This document shows, in pieces, positions 1 to 8,464 of a stretch of 64,000 bases of DNA. Every line of letters begins with the position of its first letter. Position 1 is the stretch's first letter. The position numbers and the translations under genes were made by a program. Location: assembly GCA_035502095.1 (NCBI GenBank), contig DATJUX010000026.1:124001-188000 (forward strand), given 5' to 3'. Under the pieces are notes generated by a model. That model ran no database searches and had not been told where the DNA came from. It saw only the letters and a list, made by a program, of their open reading frames with translations. Origin of the DNA: JAKANT01 sp035502095. Lineage in GTDB: Bacteria > Pseudomonadota > Gammaproteobacteria > Burkholderiales > Burkholderiaceae_F.

Positions 1-1
1 C

Positions 2-2464
2 TACGCCTTTCCGCAGCAATGGCGCGTGCTGCGCGAGACGCTGGTGGGGTTCCTGCAGAGCGCGTTCCTGCAGGCGCGTGGCGAGGTGCGGCCGTTGGTG
101 CGCGGCGTGTACTTCACGAGCGCGACGCAGGAAGGCACGCCGGTGGATCGTGCACTCGGCGAACTCGCGCGCGCACTCGGACTGAAGAGCCGCATCGTTG
201 CGCCGGCGCGCCCGAGCGGCAAGACCTTCTTCGTCACCCGCCTCCTGCGCGACGTGGTGTTCGCGGAGGCCGGCCTGGCCGGCACCAATCTGCGCCGGCG
301 CAGGAGCCGGGCGGTTCTCAAGTGGAGTGCGCTCGGTGCCGTCTGCGCGCTCGTGCTCGCGGCGGTCGGCCTCGAATGGCGGTCGTACGCCGCCAACCGC
401 GCGGTGGTGACCGCGCTGGACGCGAACCTGGAGGTGCTCGATGCCGATGTCGCCAGGGCGCGCGCCTCGACGCCAACGGATCTGGTCGCCCTGGTGCCGG
501 CACTCGACGCATTGGAAGGCATTGCAGAACGCGGCGACCACGCTGGACCCGACGCCGGCAAGGCCCGGCGGATCGCCTTCGACATGGGGCTCGACCAAAG
601 CGCCATGCTCACCGCGGCCGCGCAGGATGCCTACCAGCACGTGCTCAAGGAGGTGTTCCAGCGGCGCATCGCGGCGCGGCTGGAAGAGCGCCTGCGTGCC
701 GGACGCCCCGACAACGTCGGCCTCATCTACGAAGCCCTCAAGGCCTACCTCATGCTGTACGGCGGGCGCAACTTCGACGCGGCGTCGCTGCGCGGGTATC
801 TCTTCGCCGATTGGGATGCCACGCTGCCGCAGACCGTCGGCCCGGTCGAGCGCGAGGCATTGCGACGCCACCTCGATCGATTGCTCGCCGGCGGTGAAGT
901 CGGTGCGCCGGCGCGCGCCGATCGCGCGTTGATCGACAAGTCGCGTGCGCTGGTGGCGAGCGTCCCGCTGCAACAGCGCATCTACGACCGGTTGAAGAGC
1001 CTCGATCCGGGGTCGGGCGCACCCGCGTTCTCGATCGCTGCCGCAGCGGGTCCCAACGCGGCGCAGTTCTTCACCCGTACCAGCGGGCTCTCGCTTGCAC
1101 AGGGCATCCCCGCCCTTTATTCGCGGTCGTTCCTGGAACAGTCGCTGCGCGCGCGCAGCCAGGATGTCCTGAGTCAATTCACGCAGGAAAGCGGCTGGGT
1201 GCTCGGCACGGAGCAGACCACGCCGGCGCAAAAACTGCCGCCCGCGCTGCAGGCCGACATCGAGCGGCTCTACCTCGCGGACTACGCGCGCACGTGGGAC
1301 GGGTACCTCGACGACATCCACCTGGTCAAGCTGGACAGCCTCGCCAGGACCGCGCAGGTCGCGCTGGCGCTGGGGCGCGCCGATTCGCCGCTGGTCGCGC
1401 TGTTCACCGGGATCGAGCACGAAGTCGGTGTGCTCGTGCATCCGGCGGCGGCGACATCGGGCGGCACGCCGACGCGCGCCATCGACGTGAGCCCAGGCGC
1501 CGCCGAGCGCTTCGACGCCCTCGCGCACCTGGTTAGCGGACAGCCTGCTTCGATGCAGGAGGTGGTGGCACTGCTCGCAAAGCTCGCGACACATTTGGCG
1601 GCGGTAGATGACGCTGTCAAGCGCCGCGCCGCACCGCCGCCCAGCGAGGTGATGCGCGAAATCGTGGCGTTTGCCTCGACCATGCCGCAGCCGTTGCGCG
1701 GGATGCTCGCGCAACTCGCGACGACCAGCGCCGGGCAGGTGTTCGCGACACGACGCGACGACATCGCACGCCAGCTTGCGAGCGAGATCGGTCCGGCCTG
1801 CACGCGCGCGCTCGGTGCACGGTTCCCGCTCGCTCCGACGGCGACCGAGGAAATTCCGCGCCAGGATTTCGTGCGCGTATTTGCGGCCGGCGGATTGATC
1901 GACGGCTTCTTCCAGCGCCAGCTGGCGCCGTACGTCGATACGTCGGGCGCGACCTGGGCTTTCTACAAGCCGGACGGCAGCGTCGAGCCGGCCGACTCGC
2001 TGCAGGCGTTCCAGCGCGCCCAGGCGATACGCGAAGCGCTGTTTGTCGATGGCGGGCGCACGCTCGGGACCCGGCTGGAGCTCAAGCTGCTCGACATGGA
2101 CCCGGGTGTCGGCTCCCTGGTGCTCGACGTCGACGGCCAGGTACTGCGTTTCACACGCGACACGACCCAGCCGCAGAGCGTGCGGTGGCCCGGCCCGAAC
2201 ACCACCGGCGATTCGAGCTACGTGCAGGTGCGCATGTTCACCAACACGCCGGGTGGCGGCGAGGTGGAGCCGATGGAGGGTCAATGGGCGTTGCTGCGCC
2301 TCTTCGCACACCTGCGTTCCGAGCCCGGTGCCGCCCCGGATCGCGTGCCGGTCACGTTCAACGTGCTCGGACGCCGCGCGCGCTTCGAGGTGAAGAGCCC
2401 CACGCACTCCAACCCGGCACGGCTGCCGGCGCTGGAGCAGTTCCAGTGTCCGCAGCGGCTGTGA
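2..2464 (+). CDS. tssM: Type VI secretion system membrane protein TssM/IcmF, C-terminal part (5' end outside window)
   Basis: The frame is open to the left edge, so the N-terminal half is missing. About 820 residues remain. TssM is the inner-membrane component of the TssJLM complex that anchors the type VI secretion sheath. The visible part begins at the end of the cytoplasmic region with the typical segment RGVYFTSATQEGTPVD and a stretch ending FAEAGLAG. An Arg-rich stop-transfer and a transmembrane helix follow about 100 residues in, then a long periplasmic domain. The C-terminal part carries the family signature around WPGPNTTG and EGQWALLRLF. Thirteen bases separate its stop from the next gene, which suggests a shared transcript. 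Other T6SS genes presumably lie upstream. Confidence 0.92.
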   Translation, partial: YAFPQQWRVLRETLVGFLQSAFLQARGEVRPLVRGVYFTSATQEGTPVDRALGELARALGLKSRIVAPARPSGKTFFVTRLLRDVVFAEAGLAGTNLRRRRSRAVLKWSALGAVCALVLAAVGLEWRSYAANRAVVTALDANLEVLDADVARARASTPTDLVALVPALDALEGIAERGDHAGPDAGKARRIAFDMGLDQSAMLTAAAQDAYQHVLKEVFQRRIAARLEERLRAGRPDNVGLIYEALKAYLMLYGGRNFDAASLRGYLFADWDATLPQTVGPVEREALRRHLDRLLAGGEVGAPARADRALIDKSRALVASVPLQQRIYDRLKSLDPGSGAPAFSIAAAAGPNAAQFFTRTSGLSLAQGIPALYSRSFLEQSLRARSQDVLSQFTQESGWVLGTEQTTPAQKLPPALQADIERLYLADYARTWDGYLDDIHLVKLDSLARTAQVALALGRADSPLVALFTGIEHEVGVLVHPAAATSGGTPTRAIDVSPGAAERFDALAHLVSGQPASMQEVVALLAKLATHLAAVDDAVKRRAAPPPSEVMREIVAFASTMPQPLRGMLAQLATTSAGQVFATRRDDIARQLASEIGPACTRALGARFPLAPTATEEIPRQDFVRVFAAGGLIDGFFQRQLAPYVDTSGATWAFYKPDGSVEPADSLQAFQRAQAIREALFVDGGRTLGTRLELKLLDMDPGVGSLVLDVDGQVLRFTRDTTQPQSVRWPGPNTTGDSSYVQVRMFTNTPGGGEVEPMEGQWALLRLFAHLRSEPGAAPDRVPVTFNVLGRRARFEVKSPTHSNPARLPALEQFQCPQRL

Positions 2465-2477
2465 GTAGGATGCGCGC

Positions 2478-4052
2478 ATGACGTGTCTGCGCGCTCCCTG
2501 CAACGACGGGCGATGTCCCGCCTGGCTGGGGTCGCTCCTCCTTGCCGTGGCGCTGCTCGCCGTGCAGGGGGCGTCGGCGCAGGCCACGCGCGGCGTCGCC
2601 CTCACCGAGGTGACCGAAGACCGCCTGGCACTGGTCATCGGCAATGCCGCCTATCGCATCTCGCCGCTCGACAACCCGGTGAACGACGCACGGCTTATCG
2701 GCAGCCAGCTGGAACAGGCCGGTTTCAAGGTGCTGCGCTACGAGAACCTCGACCGCAACGCGATGACCAGGGCGATGCGCGAATTCGGCGACCGGCTGAC
2801 CGACCGGACCATCGCGGTGTTCTATTACGCGGGCCATGCGCTGCAATTGCGCGATCGCAACTTTCTCGTCCCGATCGAAGCCGAGATACGCAACGAGGAC
2901 GAGATCGAGATGGCGAGCGTCGATGTCGGCTTCATCCTCGGCCGCATGGCCTCTGCGCACAGCCGCATCAACATCGTCATCCTCGACGCCTGTCGCAACA
3001 ATCCCTTCGCCGGCAAGACGCGTCCCGCGCACGGCCTGGCGCAGATGGAAGCACCGGTCGGCACGCTGCTCGCCTTCGCGACCGCGCCGGGCAAGGTGTC
3101 CGAGGACGGGGTGGACACCAACAGCCAGAACAGCCTCTACACGGCGCAGATCGCAAAGTACCTGCTGACCCCCGGCCTGCCGGTCGAAACGCTGTTCAAG
3201 CGCGTGCGCGAGGCGGTCGTACGCGGAACGAACGGGTCCCAGGTGCCCTGGGAAAACTCGTCGCTGCTCGGCGAGTTCGCGTTCGTTCCCGGCGTTGCGC
3301 AGGCGAGCAAGTCGACCGCGGAAGACGAGGTGGCGGGAGAAGTGGCGTTCTGGAACAGCATCCAGGATTCGACCCGCGCCGAGGAGTACCGCGCCTATCT
3401 GCGCCAATACCCGCGCGGCCGCTTCGTCGCGCTGGCACAGACGCGCATCGCTGCACTCGCTCCTGCACCCCCCGTCAGCGCGCCCGCCGCGCCGGGTGCG
3501 AGCCCGCTGCCGCACGTCGGCGACACGTGGCGTTACCGCATCCAGGACCGGTACATGCTGGGCGACCTGTTCGTCACCACAACGGTCGACGACGTGACCG
3601 ACAGCGGCGTCGCCGAAACGTGGACCAGCACCTTCGACGGCAAGGTGCGCTCGACCTTCGTGCCCCTCAAGCCGGGTTTCCGTCCGCTGCCCGGGCTCGA
3701 GCAGATGCCGCCCGAATTCGCACCCTACCTGCAGGCCGCAGGGCTGCTGCGTCCCGGGCAGCGCATCGGCGATCAACAGCGACGCATCGAGCAGGTCGAG
3801 GTGGCGCTCAAGTCGAGCGTCGCCAGCGAAGAGGACGTCGTCGTGCAGGCCGGGCGGTTCCGCGCCATCAAACTCGTGCTGAGCGGCCAGGCGCGCGGAC
3901 GTTCCGCCAGCCAGGGCCCGATCTCGACCGAGCAGACGATCTGGTATGCGCCGGAGGTGAAGCGCATCGTCAAGTATTCGGTGTCGACCAAGGTGGCGGG
4001 CCTGCAGCAGGAAGCGACCCAGCTCGAGCTGATCGAATACACGCTGCATTGA
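2478..4052 (+). CDS. Exported caspase-like (peptidase C14) protein
   Basis: This is a 524-residue protein with an N-terminal signal sequence whose hydrophobic core is LGSLLLAVALLAV, cleaved probably after ASA. A caspase/metacaspase-type domain follows at about residues 50-260. The catalytic histidine is seen in FYYAGHALQ and the catalytic cysteine in ILDACRNNPF. The C-terminal half (about 340-524) is a beta-rich region I do not recognise. The gene starts 13 bases after tssM, so a role with the type VI system is possible, but periplasmic or surface caspase-like proteins also occur without T6SS. The substrate is unknown. A perfect 16-bp palindrome (4053-4068) follows the stop, between this gene and the convergent next one, and may end transcription. 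Confidence 0.85.
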   Translation: MTCLRAPCNDGRCPAWLGSLLLAVALLAVQGASAQATRGVALTEVTEDRLALVIGNAAYRISPLDNPVNDARLIGSQLEQAGFKVLRYENLDRNAMTRAMREFGDRLTDRTIAVFYYAGHALQLRDRNFLVPIEAEIRNEDEIEMASVDVGFILGRMASAHSRINIVILDACRNNPFAGKTRPAHGLAQMEAPVGTLLAFATAPGKVSEDGVDTNSQNSLYTAQIAKYLLTPGLPVETLFKRVREAVVRGTNGSQVPWENSSLLGEFAFVPGVAQASKSTAEDEVAGEVAFWNSIQDSTRAEEYRAYLRQYPRGRFVALAQTRIAALAPAPPVSAPAAPGASPLPHVGDTWRYRIQDRYMLGDLFVTTTVDDVTDSGVAETWTSTFDGKVRSTFVPLKPGFRPLPGLEQMPPEFAPYLQAAGLLRPGQRIGDQQRRIEQVEVALKSSVASEEDVVVQAGRFRAIKLVLSGQARGRSASQGPISTEQTIWYAPEVKRIVKYSVSTKVAGLQQEATQLELIEYTLH

Positions 4053-4073
4053 GTGCCGGCGCCGGCACGCGGC

Positions 4074-5369
4074 TCATTCGGTGCCGTGCTTGGTTTCGAA
4101 CGCGATGCCGATCTTCTGCAGCAGCGGCATGGGCAGTTCGCCGCCGGCGCAGACGATGACGCCGTCGTTCGGCATCTCCTCCACGGCATGGTCGAACTCG
4201 AGCGTGACGGTCTTGGCCTTGATCTTCTTCACCTTCGAATTGAAGATGACGCGCACACGACCCGCCTCTTCCTGCTCGGCCAGCCGCTGGCGGTTCCTTT
4301 CCTTGACGCGCTGGAACGCACCGCTGCGATACGAAAGTACGACGGTGGAATCGGGTTGTTCCGCGATCGCGGTCGCCGCCTCAAGCGCGCTGTCCCCGCC
4401 GCCGACCACGAGTACCGCCATGCCGCGGTACTGCTCGGGATCGACCAGGCGATAGACGACCTTCTGCTGCTCCTCGCCGGCTACCCCGAGCTTGCGCGGC
4501 GAGCCGCGCCGCCCGATGGCGAGCAGCACCGAGCGCGTCTGATACGAGGCCTTGCTCGTCTTGACGACGAAGCTGCCCTCCTTGCGTTCGATGTTCTCCA
4601 TCTTCTCGTTGAAGCCGACCGTGAGCCCGGTCTTCTTGACCACCGCCTGCCAGAACTCGAGCAGCTTCTCCTTGCTGATCTCGCCCATCCTCACGTTGCC
4701 GATCACCGGGAGTTTCAACGGCGCGGTCATCGCGATCTTGTTGCGCGGATAGTGATAGATCGCGCCGCCGAGCGAATCTTCCTGCTCGACGATCCGGTAG
4801 CGCAGCTTGTGCTGGATCGCGCCTAGTCCGGCGGAAAGACCCGCAGGACCCGCACCCACGATCACGACGTCGAGATCCGGATTACCGCCTTTGCGGTCAC
4901 GGATCGACTCGAGCGCCTGGCGGCCCTGTTCGGCCGCCTTGCGGATGAGGCCCATGCCGCCGAGTTCGCCGGCGATGAAAATGCCCTCGATGTTGGTCTC
5001 GAAGTTCGGTTGTACGTACGGGATGTCGATGCCGCGTTTTTCGGTGCCGAAGACGAGCTGGATCGCATCGACGGGGCAGACCGGCTGACAGGCACCGTGC
5101 CCGATGCAGTGGGCCGGGTTCACGAGCACGGCCTTGCCGTTGATGATGCCGAGCGCCTGTTCCGGGCACGCCTTCACGCACGCGGCCGATCCCATGCATC
5201 GCGCGGCATCGACGATCGGATGCAGCGACGGCGGTTCGGTCATGCCCGAGTCGGTCGCCTCCTTGAGCACTTCGTGGTGCGCGCGTTCCTTGCGACTGCG
5301 TCGGACGACATGCCACCCGACCACCACGAGGGCGAGCGCTACGTAAACGAGGAGGTACGTCCAATGCAT
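4074..5369 (-). CDS. Membrane-anchored ferredoxin-FAD/NAD(P) oxidoreductase
   Basis: 431 residues. It begins with one transmembrane helix (residues 4-20) and a basic stretch. A ferredoxin-like region at about 50-115 has two iron-sulphur motifs, CMGSAACVKACP and CIGHGACQPVCP. A thioredoxin-reductase-like flavoprotein follows with the FAD fingerprint VIVGAGPAGLS (about 165-176) and a second Rossmann motif VLVVGGGDSALEAA for NAD(P). In both FeS motifs the usual second cysteine is replaced (Ser and His), which affects cluster type. The gene is divergent from the bis-heme membrane protein and multiheme cytochromes. The simplest role is electron exchange between the NAD(P)H pool and that chain at the inner face of the cytoplasmic membrane. 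The direction of flow cannot be told. Confidence 0.85.
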   Translation of the reverse strand: MHWTYLLVYVALALVVVGWHVVRRSRKERAHHEVLKEATDSGMTEPPSLHPIVDAARCMGSAACVKACPEQALGIINGKAVLVNPAHCIGHGACQPVCPVDAIQLVFGTEKRGIDIPYVQPNFETNIEGIFIAGELGGMGLIRKAAEQGRQALESIRDRKGGNPDLDVVIVGAGPAGLSAGLGAIQHKLRYRIVEQEDSLGGAIYHYPRNKIAMTAPLKLPVIGNVRMGEISKEKLLEFWQAVVKKTGLTVGFNEKMENIERKEGSFVVKTSKASYQTRSVLLAIGRRGSPRKLGVAGEEQQKVVYRLVDPEQYRGMAVLVVGGGDSALEAATAIAEQPDSTVVLSYRSGAFQRVKERNRQRLAEQEEAGRVRVIFNSKVKKIKAKTVTLEFDHAVEEMPNDGVIVCAGGELPMPLLQKIGIAFETKHGTE

Positions 5370-5602
5370 CGCTGATCCACGATGTGCTTCAAACGCTCGA
5401 GTCCACGCAATACCGCATGCTGGCTTAAGCAGCGCTTAAGTGCACGCTGCCATACCCCGCGTTGAAGGGGAAACCTACCCTTCTTACTTAGACCATTCTT
5501 CCGATGGCCACGCGGTTGACCACCCGTTAGCTTCACGGGAGAAAGTGGCCGCCTCACCACGATCACGCCTGAGCGCCTCTCCGTCTTATCGAACTGGTGG
5601 CG
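5370..5602. promoter_or_regulatory. Divergent promoter region of the electron-transfer cluster
   Basis: This 233-bp spacer must hold the promoters for the oxidoreductase (leftward) and the cytochrome operon (rightward). It is less GC-rich than its surroundings. Two copies of GCTTAAG lie close together (5423-5429 and 5434-5440); CTTAAG is uncommon in such GC-rich DNA. A second notable stretch at 5490-5504, AGACCATTCTTCCGA, is nearly repeated at 8371-8384 upstream of the second cytochrome gene. No clear sigma-70 promoter can be named. Confidence 0.45.
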
Positions 5603-6520
5603 ATGAACGACGCAAGGAACGCTGCGGCGACGATGGCCGAGACATCGAGCCCCGTCGCATCGACTTCGACAAAGGTGAAAAGCTCGTTTCGCTTCGGCGA
5701 GGCGAGCCTGTATGCGGTGCTCGCGCTGCTCGTGCTGGGGTGCTGGCAGGTCAGCGAGTTCGGTTATTTCACCTCGAAGGACGATTTCGGCTACTGGCTC
5801 GGCGTTGCCGGCGGCGCGATGATGTTGCTGCTGTTCCTGTATCCGATGCGCAAGCATCTGCGCTTCATGCAGCGCATGGGTGCGCTGAAGTACTGGTTCG
5901 TGGTGCACATGGTGTTCGGCATCGTCGGGCCGCTGCTGATCCTGCTGCACTCGACGTTCAAGGTCGGCTCGATGAACGCGGCCATCGCGCTGACCTGCAT
6001 GATCGTGGTCGCGCTGAGCGGCATCGTCGGCCGCTTCCTGTACCGCCAGATCCACCGCGGTTTCCTCGGCGAAAAGAGCTCGCTGCGCGACCTGCAACTC
6101 GAGGCCGGCTTCGAGCAGGACGCGGTCAAATCGCGCTTCCACTTCGTGCCCGAGGTGGAGATGCGGCTGCAGGCATTCGAGACCGAGACGCTGCGGGACG
6201 GCGCAGGCATGGGATCGCACCTGCATCGCGTGCTGGTGCTGCCGGTGCGCCAGCGCCTGGTCTACCTGCGCTGCCGGCGCGACGTCGATGTCGCGCTCTC
6301 GCGCATTGCGCGTCACCTCGGATGGCGCCGCTCGGACCTGGAGAAGCGCAAGCGGCGCGCCTACGCGCTGCTGCGCGACTACCTCTCGTCGGTCGTCCGC
6401 GTGGCGCAATTCGACGCGTACGACCGGCTGTTCTCAATGTGGCATGTGCTGCACATTCCGTTCGTCTACGTGCTCGTCGTCAGCGCGATCGCCCACGTGA
6501 TCGCGGTGCATGTGTACTGA
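5603..6520 (+). CDS. Ferric-reductase/NOX-like bis-heme b membrane protein
   Basis: 305 residues with about five transmembrane helices. The third and last helices each carry a histidine pair spaced H-x13-H: HMVF...LLH near residues 112-126, and HIPF...IAH near the C-terminus. This is the spacing seen in ferric reductases and NADPH oxidases, where two b hemes are stacked across the membrane. A cytoplasmic loop of about 100 charged residues lies between helices 4 and 5. There is no FAD or NAD domain; the divergent oxidoreductase could supply one. ATG 5603 is chosen because GGTGG lies just upstream; an in-frame GTG at 5597 is the alternative. The 24-heme cytochrome gene follows 33 bases downstream. 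Confidence 0.8.
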   Translation: MNDARNAAATMAETSSPVASTSTKVKSSFRFGEASLYAVLALLVLGCWQVSEFGYFTSKDDFGYWLGVAGGAMMLLLFLYPMRKHLRFMQRMGALKYWFVVHMVFGIVGPLLILLHSTFKVGSMNAAIALTCMIVVALSGIVGRFLYRQIHRGFLGEKSSLRDLQLEAGFEQDAVKSRFHFVPEVEMRLQAFETETLRDGAGMGSHLHRVLVLPVRQRLVYLRCRRDVDVALSRIARHLGWRRSDLEKRKRRAYALLRDYLSSVVRVAQFDAYDRLFSMWHVLHIPFVYVLVVSAIAHVIAVHVY

Positions 6521-6553
6521 CGATGCCGGCGGAGCGGGCGGGAGAACGTCAAA

Positions 6554-8464
6554 GTGAACCGGCGCTGGCTACGCCGGTACATGCCGATCCTGGTTGGCGT
6601 CGCTGCGGTGCTGGTGGGCGCAGCGCGGGCGCAGACGCTCGAGTCGGTGCTTTCGCCCGGCAAGCTGATCCAGGGCCACGCCAAGTTCGAGGACGATTGC
6701 CGCAGCTGCCACGTTCCCTTGCAGCGGTCGGGCCAGGAGAAGCTGTGTTTGGACTGCCACAAGGAGATCGGCCAGGACGTGCGCAACAAGCAGGGCTATC
6801 ACGGGCGCCTAAAGCCGCAGGCGTGCCGTACCTGCCACACCGATCATCGCGGACGTGACGCGCCCATCGCAGAGTTCGACAAGGCCACGTTCGACCACAC
6901 GCGCACCGACTATGCGTTGAGCGGCGCGCACGTCAAGGTCGATTGCGCGAAATGCCACGTCCCGGGCAAGAAGTGGCGCGAGGCGCCGCCCGAATGCGAT
7001 GCCTGCCACGCCAAGGACGACGTGCACAAGGGCTCGCTGGGGCCGAAGTGCGGCGACTGCCACACGGAGAAGGCGTGGAAGGAGGTCGCCAAGTTCGATC
7101 ACGGCAAGACGCGCTTCGCGCTGACCGGCAAGCATGCCGACGTCAAGTGCGGCGACTGCCACAAGGACAATCGCTACCGCGAGACGCCGCGCACCTGCAT
7201 CGGGTGCCACAGGGCCGATGACAAGCACAAGGGCCAGTTCGGCGAGAAGTGCGACAGCTGCCACGGCACGCGCGACTGGAGGACGCCGACGTTCAACCAC
7301 GACCGCGACACCAAGTACCCGCTGCGCGGCAAGCACGCGGTGGTGAAGTGCGAGAGCTGTCACAAGGGCAATCTCTACAAGGACAAGCTCGCCACCGCGT
7401 GCGTCGACTGCCATCGCAAGGACGACAAGCACAAGGGGACGCTGGGCAACGAATGTGGGAAGTGCCACAACGAGCGCGGGTGGAAGGAGCCTGCCAACTT
7501 CGATCACGACAAGACCAGGTTCCCGCTGCTCGGCAAGCACGCGAAGGTCGAGTGCAAGTCGTGCCACCAGAGCACCGTGTTCAACGAGGCGCCGTCGACC
7601 TGCATCGGCTGCCACAGGAAGGACGACAAGCACCAGGGCAAACTCGGCGACCGGTGCGCCGACTGCCACACCGAACGCGCCTGGAAGGCGAGCAAGTTCG
7701 GTCACGACCGCACCAAGTTCCGCCTGCGCGGCGGACACGCCGTCGCGACGGTGAAATGCGATTCGTGCCACCGCGACCTGACGAGCTTCCGCAACACGCC
7801 GCTCGACTGCATTGCCTGCCACAAGAAGGACGACAAGCACCAGGGCCAGCAGGGGACGCGCTGCGACCAGTGCCACATCGATCGTGACTGGAAAACCACG
7901 GCGTTCGACCACGGCCGTACCGAATTTCCGCTAACCGGCCGCCACATCACGCTCGAGTGCAAGAAGTGCCATGAGACGAACCGCTTCAGGGATGCGCGGC
8001 GCGAGTGTTATGCCTGTCACAAGAACGACGACAGCCACAAGCTCCGCTTCGGCGAGCGCTGCGAGAAGTGTCACGGCACGCGCGACTGGAAACTGTGGGA
8101 TTTCGACCATGATCGGCGGTCCGACTACAAGCTTGAAGGCGCGCACCGTCGTGCCTCCTGCAATGCGTGCCACGTGACTGAGGCGCCCTCCGGCAAGGAC
8201 ATCGGAGCAATTTCAAAGACCTGCGTTTCCTGCCATCGCCCCGACGACGCGCACGACGGTGCGTTCGGCTTGCTGTGCGAGCGTTGTCATGTCGTCGCCA
8301 ACTGGCGCGAGATCCGTACTCGTCTCGGCGGATTAGGTCGTTCGCGTCGGGACAACTTAAGTAAGTCTTCAGACCACATTCCGAGAATCGATTCAGTGCG
8401 CGTACTGGGCGACGCGAGCCACTTCGCGCGGCGTGTTGCCGAACTGCACGAGGGATGGCAATGA
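6554..8464 (+). CDS. 24-heme c-type cytochrome with seven three-heme repeats
   Basis: 636 residues from a GTG start, preceded by GGGAG. A signal peptide ends at AARA before QTL. I count 24 CxxCH motifs. Three are N-terminal; the other 21 fall in seven consecutive units of about 66-70 residues, each beginning FDHxxTxFxLxGxHA and containing three CxxCH and a DDxHKG segment. The product should be exported, loaded with heme by cytochrome c maturation, and act as a periplasmic or surface electron conduit. The last unit ends near base 8312. The remaining 50 or so residues do not fit the repeat and use unusual codons, so the true C-terminus is uncertain. The stop overlaps the next start as ATGA at 8461-8464, which indicates translational coupling. 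Confidence 0.9.
   Translation: MNRRWLRRYMPILVGVAAVLVGAARAQTLESVLSPGKLIQGHAKFEDDCRSCHVPLQRSGQEKLCLDCHKEIGQDVRNKQGYHGRLKPQACRTCHTDHRGRDAPIAEFDKATFDHTRTDYALSGAHVKVDCAKCHVPGKKWREAPPECDACHAKDDVHKGSLGPKCGDCHTEKAWKEVAKFDHGKTRFALTGKHADVKCGDCHKDNRYRETPRTCIGCHRADDKHKGQFGEKCDSCHGTRDWRTPTFNHDRDTKYPLRGKHAVVKCESCHKGNLYKDKLATACVDCHRKDDKHKGTLGNECGKCHNERGWKEPANFDHDKTRFPLLGKHAKVECKSCHQSTVFNEAPSTCIGCHRKDDKHQGKLGDRCADCHTERAWKASKFGHDRTKFRLRGGHAVATVKCDSCHRDLTSFRNTPLDCIACHKKDDKHQGQQGTRCDQCHIDRDWKTTAFDHGRTEFPLTGRHITLECKKCHETNRFRDARRECYACHKNDDSHKLRFGERCEKCHGTRDWKLWDFDHDRRSDYKLEGAHRRASCNACHVTEAPSGKDIGAISKTCVSCHRPDDAHDGAFGLLCERCHVVANWREIRTRLGGLGRSRRDNLSKSSDHIPRIDSVRVLGDASHFARRVAELHEGWQ
6890..8312 (+). repeat. Seven tandem coding repeats of about 200 bp (three hemes each)
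   Basis: The seven units start at FDHTRTDY, FDHGKTRF, FNHDRDTK, FDHDKTRF, FGHDRTKF, FDHGRTEF and FDHDRRSD. Each ends just before the next FDH, after a Trp-containing segment. Units are diverged at the DNA level, so this is an old duplication series and not a recent expansion. Confidence 0.85.

Noticed and set aside
2358..4049. 563-codon minus-strand frame opposite the caspase-like gene
   Set aside because: Antisense shadow in GC-rich DNA. The plus strand has a signal peptide and the caspase His/Cys motifs.
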